From: an uncultured Pelagibacteraceae bacterium
GTDB taxonomy: Bacteria > Pseudomonadota > Alphaproteobacteria > Pelagibacterales > Pelagibacteraceae
DNA: 51,003 bases
Assembly: GCA_902604975.1 (NCBI GenBank)
Contig: CACLAY010000004.1
Coordinates: forward strand, 1-51,003
Reading direction: 5' to 3'
A program made the translations under genes and the position numbers. The notes under the pieces were generated by a model. It did not search any database. It was not told the DNA's origin and worked only from the letters and a program-made list of their open reading frames with translations. Within the stretch, counting starts at the first letter, position 1; the number at the start of each line of letters is the position of its first letter. Below, one piece after another: positions 42,462 to 50,490 of the stretch.

Positions 42462-42968
42462 CTAGTAATAATAAAGGTTTGTAATTATTCCTGGAGGAAA
42501 TCTAAGTCCCAATATCATTTCAAAAAATATGAAAACTACTAATGGAAACAAAATTCCTACCAATAATAAATAAAAAATTCTCTTTTCCCCCCAATTGTAT
42601 GAAACAAATATTGAGAGTACTGATATAGCTAAGAAAAAATCTAATGTTTTAGAGATTATAACAAATAAAATAAAACTTAAGATTGTTAAAAAAAATGGTT
42701 TTGGAAGTTTTTTTTCTTTTTTCCAAGGATTTTTGAATGATAGATAGTAAATAATTGATGTTAAAAATATTATCAATACCAACAATCCCTTTGGGAAGGT
42801 CGCGGGTTGAATACCTCTGTTTAAAATTGGTGGAACTTTGTCAAAGGTAAATGTGGAAATTAATAATATTGTAGAAAAAAAAATTATTACAAAAAATACT
42901 TTAAATTCATCTTTAAAAAAAAAGGGCAAACTTTTGTTTGCCCTTTTTTTATTTTGTACATTATTCAT
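42462..42968 (-). CDS. tctB: tripartite tricarboxylate transporter small permease (TctB)
   Basis: This 168-residue protein has four hydrophobic segments, GIQPATFPKGLLVLI in the first loop, and the usual TctB size. The ATG at 42968 is 22 nt after the binding-protein stop, with only a weak ribosome site. Codons 8-18 coincide with a perfect intrinsic terminator, so the start region is either a translational attenuator or mis-called; no other in-frame ATG exists before the first membrane segment. It joins TctA in the membrane. Confidence 0.85.
   Translation of the reverse strand: MNNVQNKKRANKSLPFFFKDEFKVFFVIIFFSTILLISTFTFDKVPPILNRGIQPATFPKGLLVLIIFLTSIIYYLSFKNPWKKEKKLPKPFFLTILSFILFVIISKTLDFFLAISVLSIFVSYNWGEKRIFYLLLVGILFPLVVFIFFEMILGLRFPPGIITNLYYY
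42915..42950 (-). terminator. intrinsic terminator embedded in the start of tctB
   Basis: AAAGGGCAAAC (42921-42931) pairs with 42936-42946 around a 4-nt loop; flanking A and T runs extend it to about 15 bp. Nine U residues follow in the direction of transcription (42923-42915). It is 44 nt after the binding-protein stop and lies within tctB codons 8-18. Ribosomes starting tctB would melt it, so it may act as an attenuator. Confidence 0.8.
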
Positions 42969-42990
42969 AAAAAAATGTACTTTCTTATGA

Positions 42991-43965
42991 CTAATTAATG
43001 TAACCCAAAGCTTTAAGTTGAGCAGTCATTTCTGCAAGCATCACTTCCATTTGCTTACCCCACTCATCAGCTCCAACAACACTAGTTGAATCAAGTCCGA
43101 TGTCAGTTAAAAAGCTTTGGAAATATTTATGCTCCATAGCTTTTATCATAGCATCTTCCAATTGTTTCTTTCTGTCAGCTGGAACTCCTTTTCTTGTTAC
43201 AAATCCTCTAACAGTTGATAAAACAACTGGTATTCCAAGCTCTGTAGCAGTAGGAACATTGCTTAATTTTTCCATTCTATTACTTGCAAGAACAACTGAA
43301 ACACATAATGTTCCATCTTCAATTTCAGTTACTGCTTCACCTAAGTTTAAAACACCTACATCAATATCTCCCTTGATTAGGTTAGTTTTAATAGGGCCAA
43401 CTCCTTTATACGGAACAATTGTTGGATCTGTTAATTTTCCTTTTTTTGTAAAAGCAATCGCACTTACATCGTCAATACCACCAACGTGAGTAGTACCATA
43501 TTTTAATGATTTTGATTTTTGAGCGCTAATAAATTTTTTAGCATCTTTAATATCATTTTTACAATTTACGACAAATAATTGAGGATCATCAGTTCCTCTA
43601 GCAAGTGGTTGCATATCACTTAATTTAACTTTTGTTTTTCCTAATGCCATAGAAACAGCATGTCCTGTAGTCCAAGTTAAAGTATGTTGACCATCTGCTG
43701 GTAAAGTCATCATGTAATCCATAGATGCAGCTCCACCACCACCTTTCTTGTTAACTAATTGCATATCTTGTTTTAGATACCTTCTAGTTCTTAACAACAT
43801 CATTCTGGTAGTTACGTCTGTACCACCACCAAAACCAGCGTGTGTAATAGCTTGAATTGGGTGACCATCTGCTTTTGCAGAAGTAATCATAAGTGGAAGT
43901 GCAACAACAAAAAATTCAGTTACCAAAAATGCGGCAGCTAAAAATAATTTAAAACTTTTTTTCAT
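42991..43965 (-). CDS. tctC: tripartite tricarboxylate transporter binding protein (TctC/Bug family)
   Basis: This 324-residue periplasmic protein has a signal peptide (residues 1-32, ending in ITSAKA) and Bug-type features: GGGTDVTTRMM (residues 46-56), KKGGGGAASMDYM, and KYGTTHVGGIDDVSA. Family ligands include citrate, tricarballylate, nicotinate, terephthalate and sugar acids. A strong Shine-Dalgarno (AAGAGGGAAA) precedes the ATG. It opens the run to the ROK kinase and is divergent from the PdxA-like gene over 71 bp. Confidence 0.93.
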   Translation of the reverse strand: MKKSFKLFLAAAFLVTEFFVVALPLMITSAKADGHPIQAITHAGFGGGTDVTTRMMLLRTRRYLKQDMQLVNKKGGGGAASMDYMMTLPADGQHTLTWTTGHAVSMALGKTKVKLSDMQPLARGTDDPQLFVVNCKNDIKDAKKFISAQKSKSLKYGTTHVGGIDDVSAIAFTKKGKLTDPTIVPYKGVGPIKTNLIKGDIDVGVLNLGEAVTEIEDGTLCVSVVLASNRMEKLSNVPTATELGIPVVLSTVRGFVTRKGVPADRKKQLEDAMIKAMEHKYFQSFLTDIGLDSTSVVGADEWGKQMEVMLAEMTAQLKALGYIN

Positions 43966-44036
43966 TATTTCCCTCTTTTTAGTTAATTTATATTTAAATA
44001 TATAAACATAATCTGATACATAGCGTAAAGTAAAAA

Positions 44037-45032
44037 ATGGCTCAAAATAAAATTAACATAGCAGTTCTTTTAGGGGACCCTTCTGGTATAGGCCCCGAAT
44101 TGGTCTCAAAACTATTGTCAGAGGAAATCACTAACAAGGCTAATTTAATTGTCATAGGTGAAAAAAATATATTAGAAAGTGGAAATAAAATTTCAGGCAA
44201 ATCACATAATCTAAATTTTGTAGAGGATTTCGATAATATTGATTTTGCGAACGGTGCTAAATTTTTTCTAGATATCTCTAATGGTAAAAATCATAATTAT
44301 AAATTATCTGAGTGCTCTAAAGAGGCGGGAGAAAGCGTCTTAGCTTCGCTAAATCTAGCTTTAGATCTTGCTAAAGAAAATAAAATTCATGCAATAAACT
44401 TTGGACCTTTTAATAAAACAAGCCTTAAACTTGGAGGAAATAAATATTCTGATGAATTACATTTAATGGCTGAAAAGTTAGAGGTTAAAAATTTTTTTTG
44501 TGAATTTAATGTTATTGATAATTTTTGGACAGCAAGGGTATCATCACATATTCCTATAAAAGAAGTTCCAGAACATGTAAAAAAGGAAAAAATTATTAAG
44601 CCAATTAAACTTATAAATGAAGCTATGAAATTAAACGGTATTAAAAGTCCAAGAGTAGCAGTTCAAGCACTGAATCCTCATGCTGAATTTGGAACTGAGG
44701 AAAAAGAAGAAATTATACCTGCAATAGAAGAGGCAAAAAAACTAGGTATTAATGCTGATGGACCTTTGCCATGTGATACTTCTTTTATTACTGCTTATAA
44801 AGATGGAAATCATGATTGTATTGTTGGTATGTATCATGATGCTTTACAATCAGGTTTAAAAGCATTTGGATTTGATCGAGGAGTAACCGTTCAAGGAGGT
44901 TTACCTTTACCTATTACCACTCCTGCTCACGGTACAGCGTTTGATATTGCAGGTAAAAATGTGGCAAACTTAGAACCTACTTTGAATTCATTTAAAATTG
45001 CATTAACAATGGCAGAAAATAAAAACAATTAA
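44037..45032 (+). CDS. PdxA-like dehydrogenase (PdxA2 group) with altered substrate motif
   Basis: This 331-residue protein belongs to the 4-hydroxythreonine-4-phosphate dehydrogenase family. The metal histidines are His171 (HIPIKE), His215 (NPHAEFG) and His267 (YHDALQ); GFDRGVTVQGGLPLPITTP (residues 288-306) is typical of the PdxA2 group used for four-carbon sugar acids such as D-threonate phosphate. The GHTE phosphate-contact motif is replaced by SDEL near residue 138, and HDQG by HDAL. No DUF1537 kinase is present. It may act on a non-phosphorylated acid in the same route as the next gene, which starts directly after its stop. Confidence 0.87.
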   Translation: MAQNKINIAVLLGDPSGIGPELVSKLLSEEITNKANLIVIGEKNILESGNKISGKSHNLNFVEDFDNIDFANGAKFFLDISNGKNHNYKLSECSKEAGESVLASLNLALDLAKENKIHAINFGPFNKTSLKLGGNKYSDELHLMAEKLEVKNFFCEFNVIDNFWTARVSSHIPIKEVPEHVKKEKIIKPIKLINEAMKLNGIKSPRVAVQALNPHAEFGTEEKEEIIPAIEEAKKLGINADGPLPCDTSFITAYKDGNHDCIVGMYHDALQSGLKAFGFDRGVTVQGGLPLPITTPAHGTAFDIAGKNVANLEPTLNSFKIALTMAENKNN

Positions 45033-46208
45033 ATGTCTAAAATAAAAAGTATTCGTACCAAGGTATATCAATGGAATGGTAAAACAGTTCCTCCACAAAA
45101 CAATTTTTGCACAAATGCATCAGACCTTTTGTTTGAAAAATCAGATGCTATGGGCTCTTTTAGGTTTCATGAATGGTTAATATGTGAAGTTGAAACTGAT
45201 GATGGAATAATTGGAATTGGAAACGCGGCACTCGCACCTCAGTTGGTTAAAAAGACAATCGATACTTATTTAACGCCGTTAGTAATAGGTGAAGATCCTT
45301 TTGATTATTCTTATATCTGGGAAAAGATGTACAGAAGAACGCATGCGTGGGGAAGAAGAGGTTTGGGTATGGTAGCTATTTCTGCAATTGATATTGCGCT
45401 CTGGGATATAATGGGAAAGATTACAAATAAACCTGTATTTAAATTATTAGGTGGGAGAACTAAAGAAAAAATTCCTGTTTACGCATCTAAACTTTACAGC
45501 CAACCAATCAAGGACTTACAAAAAGAAGCTGAAAGCTATGTTAAGCAAGGTTTTAAAATGTTTAAAATGAGATTTGGGTGGGGGCCAAAAGATGGACCTG
45601 AAGGCATGAAAAAAAATATTGAGTTAGCTGAAGCAGTTAGAGAAGTTATTGGATATGATACTGACTTAATGATGGAATGTTATATGGGTTGGAACCTGGA
45701 TTATGCAAAAAGGATGATACCAAAATTGGTAAAATTTAACCCTAGATGGTTGGAGGAACCAGTTATAGCAGACGATATTCATGGATATGCTGAATTAAAT
45801 AATATGAATGCAATTCCAATTTCTGGTGGAGAACATGAATTCAACTTATTTGGGTTTAAACAATTGTTGGACATTAAAGCAGTCAGTTATATTCAATATG
45901 ACAATAATAGAGTTGGTGGATTTACAATTGCAAATAAAATAAATGCATTGGCAGAAGCTTATCAAGTACCAGTTATTCCTCATGCTGGTCAAATGCATAA
46001 TTATCATTTAACAATGTCAAATTTTAATTGTCCAATATCTGAATTTTTTCCTGTCCATGACGTAGAAATTGGCAATGAATTATTTTATTATATATTTGAA
46101 GGTGATCCTGCCCCAGAAAATGGATATATAGATTTAGATGATAACAAACCAGGCTTAGGTTTAACAATTACTGATAAATTTAAGTCTGATTTCAAAATTA
46201 TAGAATAG
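45033..46208 (+). CDS. enolase superfamily dehydratase, L-rhamnonate dehydratase-like
   Basis: This 391-residue enzyme shows the rhamnonate dehydratase layout: KMR (residues 178-180) followed by [10 protein letters not shown], then the metal ligands Glu215 (MMECYMGW), Glu241 (WLEEP) and Glu267 (SGGE), Asp290, and His317 ([10 protein letters not shown]). In E. coli RhmD the first ligand is Asp; Glu here is a conservative change. The MR group is confident; L-rhamnonate is the best guess, with other 6-deoxy or pentonic acids possible. It starts at the stop of the PdxA-like gene and ends next to the convergent ribokinase gene. Confidence 0.88.
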   Translation: MSKIKSIRTKVYQWNGKTVPPQNNFCTNASDLLFEKSDAMGSFRFHEWLICEVETDDGIIGIGNAALAPQLVKKTIDTYLTPLVIGEDPFDYSYIWEKMYRRTHAWGRRGLGMVAISAIDIALWDIMGKITNKPVFKLLGGRTKEKIPVYASKLYSQPIKDLQKEAESYVKQGFKMFKMRFGWGPKDGPEGMKKNIELAEAVREVIGYDTDLMMECYMGWNLDYAKRMIPKLVKFNPRWLEEPVIADDIHGYAELNNMNAIPISGGEHEFNLFGFKQLLDIKAVSYIQYDNNRVGGFTIANKINALAEAYQVPVIPHAGQMHNYHLTMSNFNCPISEFFPVHDVEIGNELFYYIFEGDPAPENGYIDLDDNKPGLGLTITDKFKSDFKIIE

Positions 46209-47123
46209 CTAATAGAGTTCTACTTCATCTAGATTGGGCATTGCATTAGCTGCTCCGACTCTTGTAGTTGAAATACCAGCAACCTTATTTGCAAATTTTA
46301 AAGCATCTTTATCCTCATGATTTTTAGACAAAGCATACGCAAAGGCTCCATTGAATGCATCACCTGCTCCAGTTGTATCTACAACTTTATCTTTTAAATT
46401 AAAGGCATCAATAAAATAGCTTTCAGAAGAGTTTGCAAAGTAGACTCCTTTTGAGCCTAAAGTTATAACAATATTTTTAACTCCTTTATTAAGAAAAGTT
46501 TTTGCAGCTTCTTCAATTTCTATTTTGGTTTCAACATTTTTTTTTAAATAAAAACTTGCTTCTGTTTCATTAGGTGTAAAATAATCCATACGTTTAAAAT
46601 CACTCTCATTTATATTTGATGCAGGCGCTGGATTGAAAATAGTTGTTGAACCTGACTCTTTTGCTTTGTTAAGTGCATAACTAGTTACTTCATAAGGTGT
46701 TTCTAGCTGAGTTAAAAAAATTTCTGAATTATTGATAAAACTTAAATTTTTATCAATATCTTTATTGGTCAAAGAGCCAGCTGCACCTGGTACAATGTTT
46801 ATGGCGTTGTCCCCAGTTTTTTCGTTTATCATTATACCTGCCACACCTGTTAACTGATTTTCATCTTGAATTATTGAGTCTCTATTAATTCCCACTTCCT
46901 TATAAAGATTTAATGCCATTTTAGCATTTTGGTCATTCCCAATCTTTGTTATAAAATATACTTGACCTCCAAGTCTAGCTGCAGCAATTGCTTGGTTTGA
47001 TCCTTTTCCACCTGGACCGACAATATATTTATTGCCTAAAATAGTTTGTCCTTTTTCAGGAATCGTATTAGCTAGAAAACAAAGATCGGCAACAAAAACA
47101 CCAAAAACACAAATAGATTTCAT
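46209..47123 (-). CDS. rbsK: ribokinase (PfkB family)
   Basis: This 304-residue sugar kinase has the N-terminal GPGGKGSNQAIAAARLG (residues 37-53) and the C-terminal PfkB signature DTTGAGDAFNGAFAYAL near residue 245-261, with the catalytic Asp in GAGD. The order of motifs and LTGVAGIMIN are typical of ribokinase. It phosphorylates the sugar imported by the CUT2 transporter of this cluster; ribose is likely, but fructose or another sugar is possible. It starts 3 nt after the mutarotase gene. Confidence 0.92.
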   Translation of the reverse strand: MKSICVFGVFVADLCFLANTIPEKGQTILGNKYIVGPGGKGSNQAIAAARLGGQVYFITKIGNDQNAKMALNLYKEVGINRDSIIQDENQLTGVAGIMINEKTGDNAINIVPGAAGSLTNKDIDKNLSFINNSEIFLTQLETPYEVTSYALNKAKESGSTTIFNPAPASNINESDFKRMDYFTPNETEASFYLKKNVETKIEIEEAAKTFLNKGVKNIVITLGSKGVYFANSSESYFIDAFNLKDKVVDTTGAGDAFNGAFAYALSKNHEDKDALKFANKVAGISTTRVGAANAMPNLDEVELY

Positions 47124-47126
47124 TTA

Positions 47127-47588
47127 TTATGTCCAAACTTTTCCGTCTGGTAAAATTACACCCTTGGTAAGCACAAAACATCCAAATGGCCTAGCATCTG
47201 TGGTGGTTACTATACAATAAGCTTTTTTTGCTTCCTCATAAAAATCTTTTCTTGAAATTGAACCAACTTTCCAATTTTCACCTGAAACTGTCTTAACTGC
47301 TTCAATAAATTCTTTATGAGTTTCAGTTAATTCATCAGGTTTATCATCTACTTCCATCCTAATCGCTGGTGATCCACCTTTAGATGCAACAAAACTGTCT
47401 AATGGAAATACAGATAATATAGCCGTTGCTGCATCTTTAATATTTACTCCATCAAGGCGAATAACTTTTTCGTTAGTAGTGTTTGAGGGAAAGTTTGCAT
47501 CAGCTAAAATTAGCTTTTCACCATGTCCCATTGACCTTAAATGAAATAGTAATTCAGGGCTCAGTACAGGATTAATATTAATTAACAT
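47127..47588 (-). CDS. RbsD/FucU family sugar mutarotase
   Basis: This 153-residue protein has the family motif RSMGHGEKLILADANFP (residues 18-34, with the catalytic His21 region) and a C-terminal AYCIVTTTDARPFGCFVLTKGV. The length and the ADANFP form fit FucU better than RbsD. It interconverts sugar anomers or pyranose and furanose forms after uptake. It lies between the binding-protein gene and ribokinase, so it prepares the imported sugar for phosphorylation. Confidence 0.9.
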   Translation of the reverse strand: MLININPVLSPELLFHLRSMGHGEKLILADANFPSNTTNEKVIRLDGVNIKDAATAILSVFPLDSFVASKGGSPAIRMEVDDKPDELTETHKEFIEAVKTVSGENWKVGSISRKDFYEEAKKAYCIVTTTDARPFGCFVLTKGVILPDGKVWT

Positions 47589-47612
47589 TTAAAGATTATA
47601 GTACATAAAAAA

Positions 47613-47639
47613 AAAGGGTGGAATAAAATTCCACCCTTT
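47613..47639 (-). terminator. intrinsic terminator after the CUT2 binding-protein gene
   Basis: A perfect 12-bp stem (47613-47624 with 47628-47639, arm AAAGGGTGGAAT) has a 3-nt loop and is followed, in the direction of transcription, by about nine U residues (47615-47607). It starts 24 nt after the binding-protein stop and separates that gene from the mutarotase and ribokinase genes. Confidence 0.85.
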
Positions 47640-47662
47640 AAATCACTATGTAAAACTAAAGA

Positions 47663-48595
47663 TTATTTAAAATCGTTAGCGTTTTCTTTTGTTACTAATT
47701 GTGTACCAGTATCAATATTAGGATCAATACTTCCTCCATTAGCTAACTCAAGTGCATACTTAACTCCATACGCTCCCATGTTGTATGAGAACTGAGCGAT
47801 AGTTGCAGTCATTTCACCTTTTAAGATACTTGTAGCTGCATCAGGTGTAGCATCAAAACCTACAACAACAACATCATTCATGTCAGCATCTTTTAAAGCT
47901 TGCATTGCACCTAAACCCATATTGTCATTAGAAGCAAATATTGCTTTAATGTTTGGATTTTTTAGAATGATTGACTCTGTTACAGATCTTCCTTTTGCTG
48001 TATCCCATTCTGCAGTTTGTGTTGCAACAAGATTTAAACCACAATTTTTAAATCCTTTGATTGCGCCATCTCTTCTTAACAATGCAGTTGATTGTGACTC
48101 AATTCCTGTAAGAATTGCAACGTCTGAACCTTTTGGAGTTTTATCACATATGAATTTAGCAGCTAACTCTGCACCATTCATATTGTTTGTTCCAATAAAA
48201 GTTACACCCTCGTTAATTCCTTTAGTATCAACAAACACAACTGGAACTCCACTTTTAATCGCATCATCTACAATTGGTGCGAAAGCATTTGGATCTCCTG
48301 GTGCTAGAGCTAGTGCATCAACACCTTTTGCAAGTTGGTCTTCTACTTGGTTAATCTGAGCCTGTACATCACCTTCTTGTGGAGGTGCAATTAGAATTAG
48401 TTTAACACCTAATTTTTTAGCCTCTTCCTCAGCACCTTTAGTTACAGAAGCCCAGAATGGGTTTCCTGATCCAGGTCCTTTAATACTGAATAAGATTTTT
48501 TTTCCATGTCCATCAGCAAAAGAAACTGATCCCATGCTTATCAATAAAAAAATTGCTGATAGAAAAACAACAATTTTTTTGTTTAGTTCTCTCAT
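47663..48595 (-). CDS. CUT2 sugar ABC substrate-binding protein (RbsB/FrcB type)
   Basis: This 310-residue periplasmic protein has a signal peptide (ends near VSFADG, residue 27) and the periplasmic-binding-protein-4 pattern: FSIKGPGSGNPFWASVTKGAEEEA at the start (in part, GPGSGNPFW), LAPGDPNAFAPIVDDAI, GTNNMNGAELAAKFI and ASNDNMGLGAMQAL. Ligands of the family are ribose, fructose, xylose, inositol and others. It sits after the permease gene with a 107-bp gap that holds a candidate promoter, and before a terminator. Confidence 0.93.
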   Translation of the reverse strand: MRELNKKIVVFLSAIFLLISMGSVSFADGHGKKILFSIKGPGSGNPFWASVTKGAEEEAKKLGVKLILIAPPQEGDVQAQINQVEDQLAKGVDALALAPGDPNAFAPIVDDAIKSGVPVVFVDTKGINEGVTFIGTNNMNGAELAAKFICDKTPKGSDVAILTGIESQSTALLRRDGAIKGFKNCGLNLVATQTAEWDTAKGRSVTESIILKNPNIKAIFASNDNMGLGAMQALKDADMNDVVVVGFDATPDAATSILKGEMTATIAQFSYNMGAYGVKYALELANGGSIDPNIDTGTQLVTKENANDFK

Positions 48596-48661
48596 ATTTT
48601 TACCCCTTTAATAGTTATTAAAAAATTAATTTAATTAAATTTTTAAAAAAAATTCAACTGT

Positions 48662-48690
48662 TTATAAAAGACAATATTTTTGAAGTTCAA
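48662..48690 (-). promoter_or_regulatory. candidate internal promoter of the CUT2 binding-protein gene
   Basis: Read on the minus strand, TTGAAC (48690-48685) and TTATAA (48667-48662) are 17 bp apart, which would start transcription near 48655 and give a leader of about 60 nt. This would express the binding protein apart from the upstream ATPase and permease genes. Confidence 0.4.
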
Positions 48691-48702
48691 CCAAAAAGTG
48701 TA

Positions 48703-49716
48703 TTATTTTCTTGTTCCGAGATCTCTTCTTAATACATCTATATATACGGCCAAAACTATTATAGACCCTATTAAGACTTGTTGCCAAAATGAGCTAACAT
48801 CCATGAGATTAAGGCCATTTCGTAAAATACCCATAATCATGACTCCAGCAAATACTCCAAGTACTGTACCTCTTCCACCAAAAAAACTTGCTCCTCCAAT
48901 AATGCAGGCTGCAATAGCATCTAATTCTGATTGGAGACCAGCATTTGGGTATCCTGAGTCTGTTCTTCCTGCTAAAATTAATGCTCCAATACCTGACAAA
49001 AATCCGCACAAAGAGTATACAATCACCAATATTTTATTAACGTTTATACCTGAAGCTCTTGCTGCATTAGGGTTGCCTCCTATTGCGTATATCCATTTTC
49101 CAGTCCGTGTTTTATTCATAAATATCCAGAAAATTATGTATACGATTGCGATTAAAACTAAACTCACTGGAAGGTATTGAGATTTTTCAAGGCCAAGCCA
49201 AGTTAAATCAATTCGTCCATGTCCAAGATACCTCACCTCATCTGTGAAACCACTGATTGGTGTTCCACCTGAAATTAAATTTCCCGTTCCCCTGAATATA
49301 TAAAGAGTACCCAAAGTCATTATAAATGGATGGGGCATCCTCAACAATGTTATTCCTAATCCATTAAATAAACCACAAAGAAAACCTGCAATCAAAGGTG
49401 TAATAACTACTATATACCAAGGGGCCCCGGCTTTAGCAACTATTGCCAGGATCATTAATGATAACATCATGATGGATCCAACAGAAAGATCAATACCAGC
49501 AGTAACAATAACCATGAATACTCCTAACGCTAACATCGATTGCCAAGAAATTTGTTTAAATACATTTGTAACATTTCTCCATGATAAAAAAACATCTGGT
49601 TGAAGAAAGTGCATCACTACAATCATTATGACTAACAATAAAAGTATTCCATACTTTTCAAGGTATGGCATTATTTTTAAATATAATGATTCTTTTTCTT
49701 GATCTTTATTTTCCAT
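48703..49716 (-). CDS. CUT2 sugar ABC permease (RbsC/FrcC type)
   Basis: This 337-residue inner-membrane protein has about ten hydrophobic segments, TAGIDLSVGSIM (residues 71-82), GNPNAARASGINV near residue 215 and GAIIGGASFFGGRGTVLG-like IIGGASFFGGRGTV. These are hallmarks of the ribose/fructose-type permeases, which form homodimers. It starts 2 nt after the ATPase gene stop. The C-terminus QVLIGSIIVLAVYIDVLRR is normal. Confidence 0.93.
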   Translation of the reverse strand: MENKDQEKESLYLKIMPYLEKYGILLLLVIMIVVMHFLQPDVFLSWRNVTNVFKQISWQSMLALGVFMVIVTAGIDLSVGSIMMLSLMILAIVAKAGAPWYIVVITPLIAGFLCGLFNGLGITLLRMPHPFIMTLGTLYIFRGTGNLISGGTPISGFTDEVRYLGHGRIDLTWLGLEKSQYLPVSLVLIAIVYIIFWIFMNKTRTGKWIYAIGGNPNAARASGINVNKILVIVYSLCGFLSGIGALILAGRTDSGYPNAGLQSELDAIAACIIGGASFFGGRGTVLGVFAGVMIMGILRNGLNLMDVSSFWQQVLIGSIIVLAVYIDVLRRDLGTRK

Positions 49717-49718
49717 AA

Positions 49719-50468
49719 TTATTTTTTACCCATTATCCATCCAATAACTTCGTCCCTTGAAGTCTTAGATAATTCAGACTCCGCAAAATTTGTTCCTTGA
49801 AATAATGCCATTACACGATCACATACAGCAAAAATATCATCCATTCTATGACTGATGACAATTACTCCAACGCCTGTTTTCTTTAAACTATTTATAAGGT
49901 CTAGAACTTTTCCAACTTCTTTTATTGCAAGTGCAGCAGTTGGTTCATCCATTATTACAACTTTAGCATTAAATGCTGTTGATCTAGCAATTGCGACTGC
50001 TTGTCTTTGACCACCTGAAAGTTCCTCTACTTTTTGATCAGCACTTTTTACATTAATTTTTAGTTTACCAAGATGTGCATCTGTAAGTTCTTTAATTTTT
50101 TTATAATCAAGAAATTTAAGTAGTCCAATATTTTTGGTTGGCTCACGTCCTAAAAAAATATTTTCGCCTATTGGAAGATTTCCAGCTAATGCCAAATCTT
50201 GATAAACCATTTCTAAACCTAAATTTTGAGAATCTTTAGGGCTTTCTAAAATTTCCTCTTTGCCATCAAAGAATAATGAGCCTGCACTTGGTTTGTATAG
50301 CCCTGATAAAACTTTCATTAAAGTTGATTTTCCTGCTCCATTATCACCCACAACGCCAAGACATTCTCCTGCATGTATCTTTAAATTAACATTCTCAAGA
50401 GCTGTTATGGTTCCAAAGTATTTTGTTACACTTTTTGCTTCTAGAAGTAGTTGATTAATTGATGACAT
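49719..50468 (-). CDS. CUT2 sugar ABC ATPase, single-domain (FrcA type)
   Basis: This 249-residue ATPase has Walker A GDNGAGKST (residues 41-49), signature LSGGQRQAVAIARS and Walker B VVIMDEPTAAL. It has only one ATPase domain, unlike RbsA, and so resembles FrcA of rhizobial fructose importers. The ATG at 50468 is chosen; a TTG at 50504 would overlap the dehydrogenase gene and add residues outside the fold. It comes first in the importer run. Confidence 0.92.
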   Translation of the reverse strand: MSSINQLLLEAKSVTKYFGTITALENVNLKIHAGECLGVVGDNGAGKSTLMKVLSGLYKPSAGSLFFDGKEEILESPKDSQNLGLEMVYQDLALAGNLPIGENIFLGREPTKNIGLLKFLDYKKIKELTDAHLGKLKINVKSADQKVEELSGGQRQAVAIARSTAFNAKVVIMDEPTAALAIKEVGKVLDLINSLKKTGVGVIVISHRMDDIFAVCDRVMALFQGTNFAESELSKTSRDEVIGWIMGKK

Positions 50469-50490
50469 AAGTGAAGAAAATATAAAAAAA

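Noticed and set aside
43100..43489. 129-codon open frame antisense to tctC
   Set aside because: Fully inside tctC, no start signals, and no recognisable protein pattern.
47880..48359. 159-codon open frame antisense to the CUT2 binding-protein gene
   Set aside because: It lies entirely within a well-recognised gene, and its translation has no coherent domain pattern or ribosome site; it mirrors the codon use of the opposite strand.
48680..49180. 166-codon open frame antisense to the CUT2 permease gene
   Set aside because: It is the shadow of a conserved membrane protein; proline-rich translation without any family resemblance.
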